From NCBI RefSeq assembly GCF_020782245.1, contig NZ_JAJGNP010000014.1:1-64000 (forward strand): a DNA stretch of 64,000 nucleotides, read 5' to 3'. Below the pieces are notes generated by a model that was given only the letters and a program-made list of their open reading frames with translations, was not told the DNA's origin and did not search any database. The first letter of the stretch is position 1; every line of letters begins with the position of its first letter. The position numbers and the translations under genes were made by a program. The DNA comes from Sphingobium soli. GTDB lineage: Bacteria > Pseudomonadota > Alphaproteobacteria > Sphingomonadales > Sphingomonadaceae. Of this stretch, positions 9,572 to 18,862 are shown in pieces.

Positions 9572-10419
9572 GCCGTCACCGGCTTCGCGCGCGCGCCTTT
9601 CGGTTGATGCGAGACCCAGTCATGGGTCTCCCCGGTCGCATCGCGGCACCAGCGATAGAGCGCGTCATAGACGAGCATTCCGGCGTCGAGTTGTTCGAGA
9701 TCGTCGGCATACATGCGCGACAGACCGAGCGACAGCGCGACCAGCCCCGCTGCCTCGGGAATGATATCGGGACGCCCGGTATCGGCGCCGCGCACGATCA
9801 TGGCGAGATGGGCAAGCGGCTTGACCCCGGCCAGGCCGAGCCCGTCGAGCATCACGTCAAAGGTGCAGCGATCGCCGTCGTGGCTCCAGCGGATGCCGTC
9901 GCCCTCGATGTCGAACGGCGCCGCACCGAACCGGTCTGCGACCCCGACCACCTCGCCGGGCGCAACGAACAGGAAGACCGCGTTCGGATCGACGAAGCGG
10001 CGGATCAACCAAGGGCAAGCGATGCGATCGACCTTCGGCCGCGCGCGTGTGACCCACACGGTACGACCCTGCGGATCGCGCGTTGGCAGGATCGCTTCGG
10101 GCACCAGCGGATAACCGGCATCGACCCACGCCTTGACGCCGCCGTCGAGTGCTTCAGCTTCCGCGCCATCCTGCCGCAACCATGCGGCAGCGCCCTGGCT
10201 GAGCTTGTGGCCTTGCCAGCACGCGACCACGACCGGCCTGCCGCGGAAGCCGCCCGCCCAGTTGGCGACCTCGGCCCAGGGTCGGCGCATCGCACCGGGA
10301 ATGAGGCGCGGATCGGCGGCGAAGTCTTCGTCGGTGCGAACATCGATGATGACCGGCGCCTTGGGCGTGCCGATCAGGCGAAATAGTTTGTCGACTTGGA
10401 TGGAATTGAGCGCAGGCAT
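9568..10419 (-). CDS. chrB: ChrB-type chromate resistance protein with N-terminal rhodanese domain
   Basis: About 283 residues from the ATG at 10419; the frame stays open to 10440 but begins less convincingly there. Residues 1-105 form a rhodanese domain (VIIDVRTDEDFA; active-site loop ACWQGHKLSQG). The rest matches the C-terminal ChrB domain (RPKVDRIACPWLIRRFVDP, CTFDVMLDGLGL). ChrB proteins are linked to chromate sensing and resistance. Immediately upstream of chrA. The rhodanese fusion replaces the usual ChrB N-terminal domain and may mean a sulfur-transfer or sensing role rather than DNA binding. Confidence 0.85.
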   Translation of the reverse strand: MPALNSIQVDKLFRLIGTPKAPVIIDVRTDEDFAADPRLIPGAMRRPWAEVANWAGGFRGRPVVVACWQGHKLSQGAAAWLRQDGAEAEALDGGVKAWVDAGYPLVPEAILPTRDPQGRTVWVTRARPKVDRIACPWLIRRFVDPNAVFLFVAPGEVVGVADRFGAAPFDIEGDGIRWSHDGDRCTFDVMLDGLGLAGVKPLAHLAMIVRGADTGRPDIIPEAAGLVALSLGLSRMYADDLEQLDAGMLVYDALYRWCRDATGETHDWVSHQPKGARAKPVTA

Positions 10420-10555
10420 GATGCGTCCTTGAGTTATCAAGAAGGACGCGATGCTTCAGCCTGTCGCCTCATGGGGTGATCGCGATCCCCATGCCGCGAA
10501 TAAGCCTCCGGAGCCCGCGACTGTCAAGAAAGCTCTGCGCAAGAAAGCGCATTGG

Positions 10556-10825
10556 TCAGAGATATTTGGAGATCGCGCGGAACTGCGCGATCGCCTCCGC
10601 CGGTCCTTCACCCTCCTCGGCATGGACGAGGCAATGGTCGATATGATCGTTGATCAGTGCCTTCTTCGCGCTGGCGATCGCGCTTTCGACCGCCTGGAGC
10701 TGCTGCGCGATATCGACGCACGGCCGCTCCTCCTCGATCATCCCGACGATGCTTTTCAGGTGACCAGCGGCACGGTTCAGCCGCTTGATGATCGCCGGAT
10801 GATTGGAGTGTGCATAGTGGGCCAT
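10556..10825 (-). CDS. CsoR/RcnR/DmeR-family metal-sensing repressor
   Basis: 89-residue all-helical repressor. From the ATG at 10825 it reads MAHYAHSNHPAIIKRLNRAA. Candidate ligands are Cys36, His61 and Cys65 (NDHIDHC), the positions of the Cu(I) site of CsoR, plus His3 and His64 as in Ni/Co sensors of the RcnR/DmeR branch. The metal therefore cannot be decided from sequence. It faces an NreB-like exporter across a 42-bp GC-tract palindrome, which favours Ni/Co. It may also be co-transcribed with chrB-chrA-sod 136 nt downstream. An upstream extension to 10936 would run through the operator and is rejected. Confidence 0.87.
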   Translation of the reverse strand: MAHYAHSNHPAIIKRLNRAAGHLKSIVGMIEEERPCVDIAQQLQAVESAIASAKKALINDHIDHCLVHAEEGEGPAEAIAQFRAISKYL

Positions 10826-10864
10826 GAGATAGCATCGCATGCAGGCGACCGACTGTCGAGAAAA

Positions 10865-10906
10865 TATCCCCCTGGGGGGATAGACATGTATCCCCCCAGG
10901 GGGATA
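10865..10906. promoter_or_regulatory. Operator for the CsoR/DmeR-type repressor
   Basis: Two 18-bp sites, TATCCCCCTGGGGGGATA (10865-10882) and its exact reverse complement (10889-10906), are separated by GACATG. AT-flanked G/C tracts are the known operator type of CsoR/RcnR-family repressors. The site lies between the divergent repressor gene and the NreB-like gene, only 10 nt before the latter's GTG start. Confidence 0.85.
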
Positions 10907-10916
10907 TGGGGCGGGC

Positions 10917-12254
10917 GTGCTTACCGTGCTCGCCAACCGGACCTATCGTCATCTTTTCCTCGCCCAGCTCATCGCGCTGGTCGGGACCGGCCTGGCGACG
11001 GTCGCCCTCGGCCTGCTCGCTTATGACATCGCCGGTGGTGATGCGGGCGCGGTGCTTGGCACGGCGCTGGCGATCAAGATGGTCGCCTATATCGGCGTTG
11101 GTCCGATCGCCGGCGCGTTCGCCGACCGCGTGCCGCGCAAGGCGCTGCTGGTCGCGCTCGATCTGGTCCGCGCGGCGGTCGCGATCTGCCTGCCGTTCGT
11201 CAGCGAGGTCTGGCAGGTTTATGTCTTGATCTTCGTGCTGCAGGCCGCGTCCGCAGGGTTCACGCCGACGTTCCAGGCAACCATCCCCGACGTGCTCCCC
11301 GACGAGGGCGACTATACCCGCGCTCTGTCGCTGTCCCGGCTGGCCTATGACATGGAGAGCCTGACCAGCCCGATGCTCGCGGCGGCATTGCTGACGATCA
11401 TCAATTTCCACTGGCTGTTCTCGGGGACCGCGATCGGGTTCCTCGCCTCGGCGGCTTTGGTGGTCTCATCAGGCCTCGCCAGGAGCGCCGCTTCACCGAA
11501 GGCCGATACTGGCATCTACGACAAGACGACCCGCGGAATCCGTATCTATCTCAAGACACCGCGCCTGCGCGGCCTGCTCGCGGTGACGCTTGCTGCGGCC
11601 GCGGCGAGCGCGATGGTCATCGTCAACACCGTCGTCATCGTCCGCGGACTCGGCTTCGGCCAGTCGCAGGTCGCCCTGGCGCTTGCCGCCTATGGCGGCG
11701 GCTCGATGCTCGCGGCGCTGCTGTTGCCGCGCGTTCTCGATCGTATTGCCGATCGCGCGGTGATGGTGAGTGCCGCCGCCTTGCTGACCGTCATGCTCGC
11801 CGGCCTCGCCACATGGGGCGCGACCGCGGGCGGCGGGCGGATTGGCTGGACGGTGCTGTTGCTCACATGGCCGCTGCTCGGCATCGCCTATTCGATGAGC
11901 GTCACGCCATCGGGGCGCCTGCTGCGTCGCTCGGCCAGCGCCGGAGACCGGCCCGCGCTGTTCGCCGCCCAGTTCGCGCTCAGCCATGTTTGTTGGCTGA
12001 TCGCCTATCCGCTGGTCGGCCAGCTTGGCGCGACGATTGGAATGCCCGCGGCGCTGACCGCGATGGCAGGTCTCTCCGGGATCGGGTTCTTTGCAGCCGT
12101 CGCGCTATGGCCGAAGAGCGATCCGCAAGAGATCGCGCATGATCACGAGACGCTTGGCCCGGACCATCCGCATCTTCGCCAAGATCATAGCGGCGGCAAC
12201 CAGAGCCATGTCTTCGTGATCGACGATCTGCACCAGCATTGGCCGCGCCAATGA
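10917..12254 (+). CDS. NreB-like MFS metal (Ni/Co) exporter with His-rich tail
   Basis: 445-residue major facilitator protein with about twelve membrane helices and the MFS loop 2-3 motif (GAFADRVPRKALLVALD). The C-terminal ~35 residues are histidine-rich (HDHETLGPDHPHLRQDH; later HQHW), as in NreB-type nickel resistance proteins. The likely start is GTG at 10917, directly after the operator, so repressor binding should block transcription. Predicted role: export of nickel and/or cobalt across the inner membrane. Confidence 0.78.
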   Translation: MLTVLANRTYRHLFLAQLIALVGTGLATVALGLLAYDIAGGDAGAVLGTALAIKMVAYIGVGPIAGAFADRVPRKALLVALDLVRAAVAICLPFVSEVWQVYVLIFVLQAASAGFTPTFQATIPDVLPDEGDYTRALSLSRLAYDMESLTSPMLAAALLTIINFHWLFSGTAIGFLASAALVVSSGLARSAASPKADTGIYDKTTRGIRIYLKTPRLRGLLAVTLAAAAASAMVIVNTVVIVRGLGFGQSQVALALAAYGGGSMLAALLLPRVLDRIADRAVMVSAAALLTVMLAGLATWGATAGGGRIGWTVLLLTWPLLGIAYSMSVTPSGRLLRRSASAGDRPALFAAQFALSHVCWLIAYPLVGQLGATIGMPAALTAMAGLSGIGFFAAVALWPKSDPQEIAHDHETLGPDHPHLRQDHSGGNQSHVFVIDDLHQHWPRQ

Positions 12255-12303
12255 TCGCGCGTTCGTCTTGTGAGTTCACAGCTCTCGCGATAGGTCTTGT
12301 CGT

Positions 12304-12681
12304 ATGACAGCAATGTCGATCTCCACGCGGCGCTTCGGCTCCGGTGGCGCGCTCGGGCGCGTCGCCGCGCTTATGGCGTTGTTCGCAATGATCGGCGTGC
12401 TGGCGCTATCGACGTGGCACGATGGCATGCCGCACAGCCATGCCGCAGTTCATGCAACCAGTGTCGATCGCGATCATCACGAGCATGCGCCAAGCAAGAC
12501 GCCCGACATGGCGGATGTCCTGCACATGGCGGCGCACGCCGTGATCCAGACGATCGATGTACCGCGCCAGCCCGTGCTGGCTGCGATGCTCAAGCCGGTG
12601 CCGCTCCAGTGGAGCATTGCCGGCCCGCAGGCGCCCGGCGCGATCCACCCCGACGGACTCCTGAGACCCCCGCGAGGCTGA
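12304..12681 (+). CDS. Small His-rich exported protein at the head of the czc operon (CzcI-like?)
   Basis: 125 residues: an N-terminal hydrophobic anchor or signal (about residues 19-37), then a His-rich segment (HDGMPHSHAAVH, DRDHHEHAP). It precedes czcC by 54 nt on the same strand. Small His-rich periplasmic proteins such as CzcI often head czc operons and are proposed to bind or sense metals. No specific motif proves homology; position and composition are the evidence. Confidence 0.55.
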   Translation: MTAMSISTRRFGSGGALGRVAALMALFAMIGVLALSTWHDGMPHSHAAVHATSVDRDHHEHAPSKTPDMADVLHMAAHAVIQTIDVPRQPVLAAMLKPVPLQWSIAGPQAPGAIHPDGLLRPPRG

Positions 12682-12735
12682 AGTCGCGCGCCCGTCTGGC
12701 GCGCCCGATCTTCAAGCCTTCAAGGGGAAATACCG

Positions 12736-14004
12736 ATGCAAGCCTTTCGAGGCCGGCTGCCGCGGCGTGCGGTTGCCGGCATGCTGGCCGCGACCTGCCT
12801 CATGGCGGTCGCCCAGAGCGCCTATGCGCAGGTAGCGCCGCCATTCGCCACGCTGCTGCGTGAAAGCGAGGACGCTCCGCGGCTCGCGGTAAGCGAAGCC
12901 GGCGTCCGCCAGGCCGAAGGGCTGCGCGATCAGGCGCGCGCACGGCCCAATCCGAGTATCAATGTGATGACCGAGAATGTGGCGGGATCGTCACCCTATT
13001 CCGGGTTCGGGCGCGCCGAGACGACGCTGCAATATAGCCAGCCGATCGAACTGGGCGGAAAGCGCTCGGCACGGATCGCTGCCGGAGAAGCCGGCGTGGT
13101 CGCGTCGCGTGCTCGCGACCGCGATGCCCGGGTCGTTTTCGCCTATGATCTCGCACGCGCCTACGCCGCCGCCGAAATCGGTGACCGGCGCGTTGGCCTT
13201 GCCGAAGACGAAGTCGAGGAAGCGCAGAGCGACCTGAAGGCAGCCGAAGCGCTGGTCGGTGCGGGCAAGGAAACGCGGCTCCGCGCGCTCCAGGCACGCT
13301 CGGCGCTCAACGAGGTCAGCGCCCAGCTCGATCTCGCCAAAGCGAACCGCATCTCCGCTTATGTCCGGCTGTCGGCACTGGTCGGAGCGGATGCGCCATT
13401 TGCCAGCCTCGCTGAATCGCTGCTCGATACCGGTCCCAGCCCGGACATGGTTGGCCCAGTCGATCCGACGGCCAGTCCCGCGCTGCTCGTCGCCGAAGCC
13501 GAACGCGCGGCCGCAGCGCGCCGGCTCGATGTCGAAAGCCGCCGTGCGACACCCGACATCACCGCGAGCGTGGGCGTGCGCCGCTTGGAATATGAGGGTG
13601 CGACCGCGGTGCTCGGCGGCGTGACCATTCCGCTTCACCTGTTCGACCGCAACCGCGGCAACATCGCCGCCTCGCGCGCCGAGGTCGATGCCGCCGAAGC
13701 CCGGCTTGCGGTGCTACGCGCCGAGGCCCGTGCCGAAGCGCAATCGGCGGCCGCCGAGCTCTCCGCCGCTGAAAGCCGGGTGACCGCCGCGCGCGGCGCG
13801 CTTGCCACCGCCGACGAGACCTATCGTCTCGCCCGCATCGCCTATGAGGCAGGCAAGTCGCCGCTCGTCGAACTGCTCGCCGCCCGCCACGGTCTCGGCA
13901 CCGCCCGCAGCACCGTTCTCGACGCCGAAACCGCCCGGTTCGAAGCGCGCGCACGCCTAGCCCGCCTCGCTGGCCGCACCATCACGGGGGAACCCATCCA
14001 ATGA
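12736..14004 (+). CDS. czcC: CzcC-type outer-membrane efflux protein
   Basis: 422-residue TolC-family outer-membrane factor of a tripartite heavy-metal efflux pump. It has a signal peptide (to about residue 32, SAYAQ) and long heptad-rich helices with alanine/glutamate repeats. Family features include ARPNPSINVMTENVAGS near the N-terminus and LYS-type periplasmic-hairpin repeats in both halves. The last 4 nt overlap the czcB start (ATGA). It forms the outer-membrane channel for the CzcB/CzcA pair that follows. Confidence 0.88.
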   Translation: MQAFRGRLPRRAVAGMLAATCLMAVAQSAYAQVAPPFATLLRESEDAPRLAVSEAGVRQAEGLRDQARARPNPSINVMTENVAGSSPYSGFGRAETTLQYSQPIELGGKRSARIAAGEAGVVASRARDRDARVVFAYDLARAYAAAEIGDRRVGLAEDEVEEAQSDLKAAEALVGAGKETRLRALQARSALNEVSAQLDLAKANRISAYVRLSALVGADAPFASLAESLLDTGPSPDMVGPVDPTASPALLVAEAERAAAARRLDVESRRATPDITASVGVRRLEYEGATAVLGGVTIPLHLFDRNRGNIAASRAEVDAAEARLAVLRAEARAEAQSAAAELSAAESRVTAARGALATADETYRLARIAYEAGKSPLVELLAARHGLGTARSTVLDAETARFEARARLARLAGRTITGEPIQ

Positions 14005-15149
14005 ACGCCAATCAGAAACTCACTGCCGGCGCTGCGCTGGCGCTCGTGCTGGCTGCCGGCGCCGGGTTCGGCATTGCTCGCCTGACCGCTCCCACACCAC
14101 AGGTCGAAGCAGCCGCCGAACAATCGGCCGCGCCATCGGACAGCGTCGCGATGACCGCCGAGGCGATCAAGACCTCGCAGATCTCGGTCGCGCCCGCTGC
14201 CTCGGGCGAACTCGACGCGGCGATCGCGGCATCCGCAACGCTCGAGGCGACGCCCGACGCGGAGGCGGTGCTGACCTCGCGCGCCGCCGGCACGGTGAGC
14301 CGCATCTTCAAGCGGATCGGCGATCCCATTCGCGCCGGCGAGACGCTGGCGCTGGTCGAGAGTCGCGATGCCTCGGCGATCGCCGCAGACCAGTCTGCTG
14401 CCTCCGCGCGGGTGACGCTCGCGGCCCGGCAACTGGCGCGCGAGCGCAGCCTGCTCGCGCAGGGCGTCTCGCCGCGCGCGGACTATGAAACGGCTGAAGC
14501 CAACCTCGCGGTCGCCCGCGCCGACGCAATGCGCGCCAGCGCTGCCGCCGGCGCAACGCGGGTCGCGCGTGACGGGCGATCGGTGGTGGTAGCCAGCCCG
14601 GTCTCAGGTCGTGTCACCGCAGCTCCCGCCAACCTTGGCCAGTTCGTTTCGGCCGAGACCGAGCTGTTCCGAGTGGCCGATCCCAGCCGTCTCCAGATCA
14701 CGGCGAGCCTGCCGTCGGCCGATGCGCCGCGTGTCCGTGCGGGAGATCGCGTCGAACTCAGCCTGGCTGACGGCCAGATCATCGAAGGCCGGGTGCGGTC
14801 TTCGACGGGCGTGGTCGATCCCGACACGCGCGGTGCGACGGTGGTCATCGAACCAAGTGCCGGCGTGTCGATGCTGGCACCCGGCCAGCTCATACAGGCC
14901 CGCATCTTCGGCAGCGGTGGCGCCGCCAAGGATGGCGTGATGGTGCCGCAGGACGCGGTCCAGACCGTCGGCGACCGAACGGTCGTGTTCGTCCGCACGG
15001 CGAACGGCTTCAAGGCGACCAATGTGGAGGTCGGCAGCCGCAGCGGCGGACTGGTTGCAATCGTATCTGGGCTAAAGGCCGGCACGCCGATTGCGACTAT
15101 CAACGCCTTCCTGCTCAAGGCCGAACTCGAGAAGGAGTCGGCGGAATGA
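14001..15149 (+). CDS. czcB: CzcB-type periplasmic adaptor (membrane fusion) protein
   Basis: 382 residues: N-terminal membrane anchor, then a barrel-sandwich/lipoyl-like domain (RAAGTVSRIFKRIGDPIRAG), an α-hairpin (residues ~115-170), the second lipoyl half (VASPVSGRVTAAPANLGQFV) and a β-barrel. It links the RND pump to the outer-membrane factor. It overlaps czcC and czcA by 4 nt each, indicating a tightly coupled operon. Confidence 0.9.
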   Translation: MNANQKLTAGAALALVLAAGAGFGIARLTAPTPQVEAAAEQSAAPSDSVAMTAEAIKTSQISVAPAASGELDAAIAASATLEATPDAEAVLTSRAAGTVSRIFKRIGDPIRAGETLALVESRDASAIAADQSAASARVTLAARQLARERSLLAQGVSPRADYETAEANLAVARADAMRASAAAGATRVARDGRSVVVASPVSGRVTAAPANLGQFVSAETELFRVADPSRLQITASLPSADAPRVRAGDRVELSLADGQIIEGRVRSSTGVVDPDTRGATVVIEPSAGVSMLAPGQLIQARIFGSGGAAKDGVMVPQDAVQTVGDRTVVFVRTANGFKATNVEVGSRSGGLVAIVSGLKAGTPIATINAFLLKAELEKESAE

Positions 15150-18100
15150 TCGGCCGCATCCTCCAACTCTCGGTGCGCGGCCGCTGGCTGGTTGCGTGTC
15201 TCACCCTGCTGGTCGTCGCGTTCGGCGCCTGGCAGATCACCAAGCTGCCAATCGACGCGGTGCCCGATGTCACCAACCGGCAGGTGCAGATCAGCACCTT
15301 TGCGCCGACGCTTGGACCGGTAGATATCGAGAAGCAGGTGACCTTCCCGGTCGAGACAGCGCTCGCCGGAATTCCGGGCCTGCAGATGACCAGGTCCTTC
15401 TCGCGCAATGGCTTCAGCCAGGTGACGGCGGTGTTCGAGGACACGACCGACATCTATTTCGCGCGACAGCAGGTAACCGAGCGTCTCGCCCAGGCCAAGG
15501 ACAGCCTGCCTGCCGGCATCCAGCCCAACCTCGCACCGCTCAGCACCGGGCTTGGCGAGATCTTCTTCTATTCGGTCGCGTTCCGGCATCCCGACGGCAA
15601 GGGCGGCGCCGAACATACCGACGGCAAGCCCGGCTGGCAGTCCAACGGGAGTTACCTGACGCCCGAGGGCGAGCGGCTCACCACCGAACTCGCCAAGGCG
15701 GCCTATCTGCGCACGGTGCAGGACTGGATCATCCGTCCGCAGATGCGCAACGTGAAAGGCGTCGCCGGCGTCGATTCAAACGGCGGCTATGTGAAGCAAT
15801 ATCTGGTCGAGCCGAACCTCAATGCGCTTTCGACCTACGGCCTATCGATCACCGACCTCGCCGATGCGCTGGAGAAGGCGAACCTTTCGGCCGGCTCCAA
15901 CTATGTCCGGCGCGCGGGCGAGAGCTTCCTCGTCCGCGCCGATGCGCGGCTCAGATCGATCGACGAGATCGAGCAGGCCGTCGTCGCGACCCGCGCGGGC
16001 GTCCCCGTGCGCGTCAAGGATGTCGGTCAGGTCGTCATCGGCGGCGCGGTGCGGACCGGTTCGGGCAGCCGCATGGGATCGGAAGCGGTCATCTCGACTG
16101 TGCTGATGCTGGTCGGCGAGAACAGCCGCATCGTCGCCAACAGCGCGGCCGAGCGGCTCACCGAAATCAACAAGGCCCTTCCACCTGACGTTTTCGCCGA
16201 GCCGGTCTATAACCGCTCGAAACTGGTCAACGCGACTATTGCCACGGTCGAGAAGAACCTGGTCGAAGGCGCGCTGCTCGTCATCGTCATCCTGTTCCTG
16301 CTGCTCGGCAATGTCCGCGCCGCGCTGATCACGGCGGCGGTCATCCCGATCACCATGCTGATGACGGCGGCGGGCATGAATGGGCTCGGCGTATCAGGTA
16401 ATTTGATGAGCCTCGGCGCGCTCGATTTCGGCCTGATCGTCGACGGTGCGGTCATCATCGTCGAGAATGCGCTCAGGCGCCTTGCGGAGCGGCAGGAGCA
16501 TGAAGGCCGTCTGCTCACGCTCGAGGAGCGGATGGGCGAGACGATCGAGGCGGCGCAGGAGATGGTCCGGCCGACCGTCTATGGTCAGCTGATCATCTTC
16601 CTCGTGTTCGTGCCGCTGCTCACCTTCCAGGGGGTCGAGGGCAAGACCTTCTCGCCGATGGCGATCACGCTCATGGTCGCGCTGGCCAGCGCATTCGTGC
16701 TGTCGATCACCTTCGTGCCCGCCATGATCGCGATCGTCATCAAGGGCCGGGTCAGCGAGACCGAGGTCAAGCCGATCCGCTGGTTCAAGGAGAAATACGC
16801 CCCGCTGCTCGACAAGGCGGTCGCGCGCCCGATGCCGTTCATTCTCGGTGGGGTCGGCGTGTTTGCCGCGGCTGTGTTCGCGTTCGGGTTCCTCGGTGAG
16901 GAGTTCATGCCGCAGCTCGACGAGAAGGACATCACCGTCACCAACTTCCGCGTGCCCTCCGCATCGATCGACCAGTCGACCCAGATGCAGCTGCAGATCG
17001 AAAACGCCCTGAAGACGCTGCCCGAGGTGGCGCTGGTCTTCTCGAAGAACGGCAACGCCGATCTCGGCACCGACCCGATGCCACCCAATGCCTCGGACAC
17101 CTATGTGATCCCCAAGCCCGAGAGCGAATGGCCCGCCGAGGTCAAAACCAAGGAGGATATCCTGCGGCGGATCGAGGAGCGGATGAAGCCGCTGATCGGC
17201 AACCGCACCGAGATCCAGCAGCCGATCCAGATGCGGTTCAACGAGCTGATCGCGGGCGTGCGCGCCGATGTCGCGGTCAAGCTTTACGGCGACGATCTTG
17301 ATGCGATGAGCGCGCAGGCCAAGCGCATCGCCGGCGTATTGCGCACGATACCCGGCGCGGGCGACGTCAGCGCCGAACAGACTGACGGTGCGCCGACCTT
17401 CGATGTGAAGATCGATCGGCTCGCGGCGGCGCGCTACGGACTGACGGTTGAGGAGGTCGCCAGTACCGTCGCCGCAGCACTGGGAGGCCGTGAGGCGGGG
17501 CTGTTGTTTGAAGGTGACCGGCGATTCTCGGTGGTCGTTCGCTTGCCCGACGCCCAGCGCGACGATCTTGAAACGCTCGGCGCCATCCCGGTGATGCTGC
17601 CCGCGGCCGATGGCCAGATTGCCCGCTCGATCCCGCTGCGCGAAGTGGCGCGGTTCAGCTACACCCAGGGGCTGAACCAGATCAGCCGCGAGAACGGCAA
17701 GCGCATGGTGGTCGTGCAGGTCAACGTCCGCGGCCGAGATCTGGGCGGATTTGTGCAGGAAGCGCAGGCGAAGATCGGCAACCTCGATCTTCCGCCCGGC
17801 ATGTATACAGCCTGGGGCGGCACATTCGAAAGCCTGCAATCGGCCCGGCTGCGCTTGCTGATCGTCGTGCCAATCTGCTTCGTTGCCATCTACGCACTGC
17901 TCTACATGGCACTCGGCGGGCTCGTGCCGGCAGCGATCGTCTTTAGCGCGGTGCCGATGGCGCTCGCCGGCGGCGTGTTCGCGCTGCTCCTGCGCGGCAT
18001 CCCGTTTTCGATCACCGCGGCGGTCGGGTTTATCGCGCTGTCGGGCGTGGCGGTGCTCAACGGCCTTGTCATGATGAGCGCGATCCGCAAGCGACGCGAA

Positions 18101-18382
18101 GAAGGGGCGGGCGAGGAAGACGCCATCGTCAGTGGCGCGATGCAGCGCGTGCGCCCCGTGTTGATGACGGCGTTAGTCGCCAGTCTCGGATTTGTGCCGA
18201 TGGCATTGGCAACCGGTACGGGTGCCGAAGTCCAGCGGCCGCTCGCGACCGTGGTCATCGGCGGACTGATCACCTCGACCGTGCTCACATTGCTCGTTTT
18301 GCCGGCGATCACGGCTCTTGCTGCTCGGTGGCAAGTCCGCCGTGATCAACGATCCAAGATCGACGCCGCTGTCCAGAGTTAA
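15146..18382 (+). CDS. czcA: CzcA-type RND heavy-metal efflux pump
   Basis: 1078-residue proton-driven RND transporter of the heavy-metal (HME) branch, with the usual length and twelve-helix pattern. The TM4 proton-relay motif of Czc-like pumps is visible (LDFGLIVDGAVIIVEN). The conserved N-terminal segment DAVPDVTNRQVQI is also present. Czc-type pumps take Co, Zn and Cd; metal preference cannot be set by eye. Last gene of the operon. Confidence 0.93.
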   Translation: MIGRILQLSVRGRWLVACLTLLVVAFGAWQITKLPIDAVPDVTNRQVQISTFAPTLGPVDIEKQVTFPVETALAGIPGLQMTRSFSRNGFSQVTAVFEDTTDIYFARQQVTERLAQAKDSLPAGIQPNLAPLSTGLGEIFFYSVAFRHPDGKGGAEHTDGKPGWQSNGSYLTPEGERLTTELAKAAYLRTVQDWIIRPQMRNVKGVAGVDSNGGYVKQYLVEPNLNALSTYGLSITDLADALEKANLSAGSNYVRRAGESFLVRADARLRSIDEIEQAVVATRAGVPVRVKDVGQVVIGGAVRTGSGSRMGSEAVISTVLMLVGENSRIVANSAAERLTEINKALPPDVFAEPVYNRSKLVNATIATVEKNLVEGALLVIVILFLLLGNVRAALITAAVIPITMLMTAAGMNGLGVSGNLMSLGALDFGLIVDGAVIIVENALRRLAERQEHEGRLLTLEERMGETIEAAQEMVRPTVYGQLIIFLVFVPLLTFQGVEGKTFSPMAITLMVALASAFVLSITFVPAMIAIVIKGRVSETEVKPIRWFKEKYAPLLDKAVARPMPFILGGVGVFAAAVFAFGFLGEEFMPQLDEKDITVTNFRVPSASIDQSTQMQLQIENALKTLPEVALVFSKNGNADLGTDPMPPNASDTYVIPKPESEWPAEVKTKEDILRRIEERMKPLIGNRTEIQQPIQMRFNELIAGVRADVAVKLYGDDLDAMSAQAKRIAGVLRTIPGAGDVSAEQTDGAPTFDVKIDRLAAARYGLTVEEVASTVAAALGGREAGLLFEGDRRFSVVVRLPDAQRDDLETLGAIPVMLPAADGQIARSIPLREVARFSYTQGLNQISRENGKRMVVVQVNVRGRDLGGFVQEAQAKIGNLDLPPGMYTAWGGTFESLQSARLRLLIVVPICFVAIYALLYMALGGLVPAAIVFSAVPMALAGGVFALLLRGIPFSITAAVGFIALSGVAVLNGLVMMSAIRKRREEGAGEEDAIVSGAMQRVRPVLMTALVASLGFVPMALATGTGAEVQRPLATVVIGGLITSTVLTLLVLPAITALAARWQVRRDQRSKIDAAVQS

Positions 18383-18415
18383 CGGCGGGCCACGAAGGCT
18401 ACACTACCGAGGAGT

Positions 18416-18440
18416 GGACGGTCAGCTAAGTTGACCGTCC
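18416..18440 (+). terminator. Hairpin after czcA
   Basis: GGACGGTCA at 18416-18424 pairs perfectly with TGACCGTCC at 18432-18440, extended by a G-U and a C-G pair around a TAA loop. It lies 34 nt after the czcA stop. There is no T-run, so a weak or Rho-assisted terminator or a 3' stability hairpin is more likely than a classical intrinsic terminator. Confidence 0.5.
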
Positions 18441-18643
18441 GCTGGTTGGCGGGATAAGTCGGGCTTCGAAGAGCAGCATTGGATCGCGGCAGGGGCGTCC
18501 TCAAGAGACGAGTCTCATTTGGAAATTGCGGAGGTGTCTCTTTTCGAAGTTGCGCTTACAAATTCTTAGAGCGATAATAAGAATTATGTTAAATATCAAT
18601 ATCTTATAAGAATATCAGTCCCGATACAACGCGGAGACCTTTC

Positions 18644-18862
18644 ATGGAAGTCCGATTGAGCGCGACACCTAAAGGCAACGGATTTCAGGCAACGGTCGCA
18701 TTGCCCGATGGGGTATCGATCAGCTCGGCCGAATCCTATCCCACCGAAGCCGAAGCGATCACCGCGGCGGCCGTGAAGTTGTTGGAGATGCCCGATCGCC
18801 TGATGCGCGCGACCGCAGTAGAAGCCGATCTTGCGATCAGCGGCAGCTCATCGCCGGCGTAG
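18644..18862 (+). CDS. Small hypothetical protein
   Basis: 72 residues from an ATG after GCGGAGACCTTTC. It looks like a short β-α soluble domain (YPTEAEAITAAAVKLLE). The ~110 bases before it are AT-rich and contain promoter-like stretches. Its 3' end overlaps the next gene, on the opposite strand, by 15 nt. No family recognised. Confidence 0.55.
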   Translation: MEVRLSATPKGNGFQATVALPDGVSISSAESYPTEAEAITAAAVKLLEMPDRLMRATAVEADLAISGSSSPA

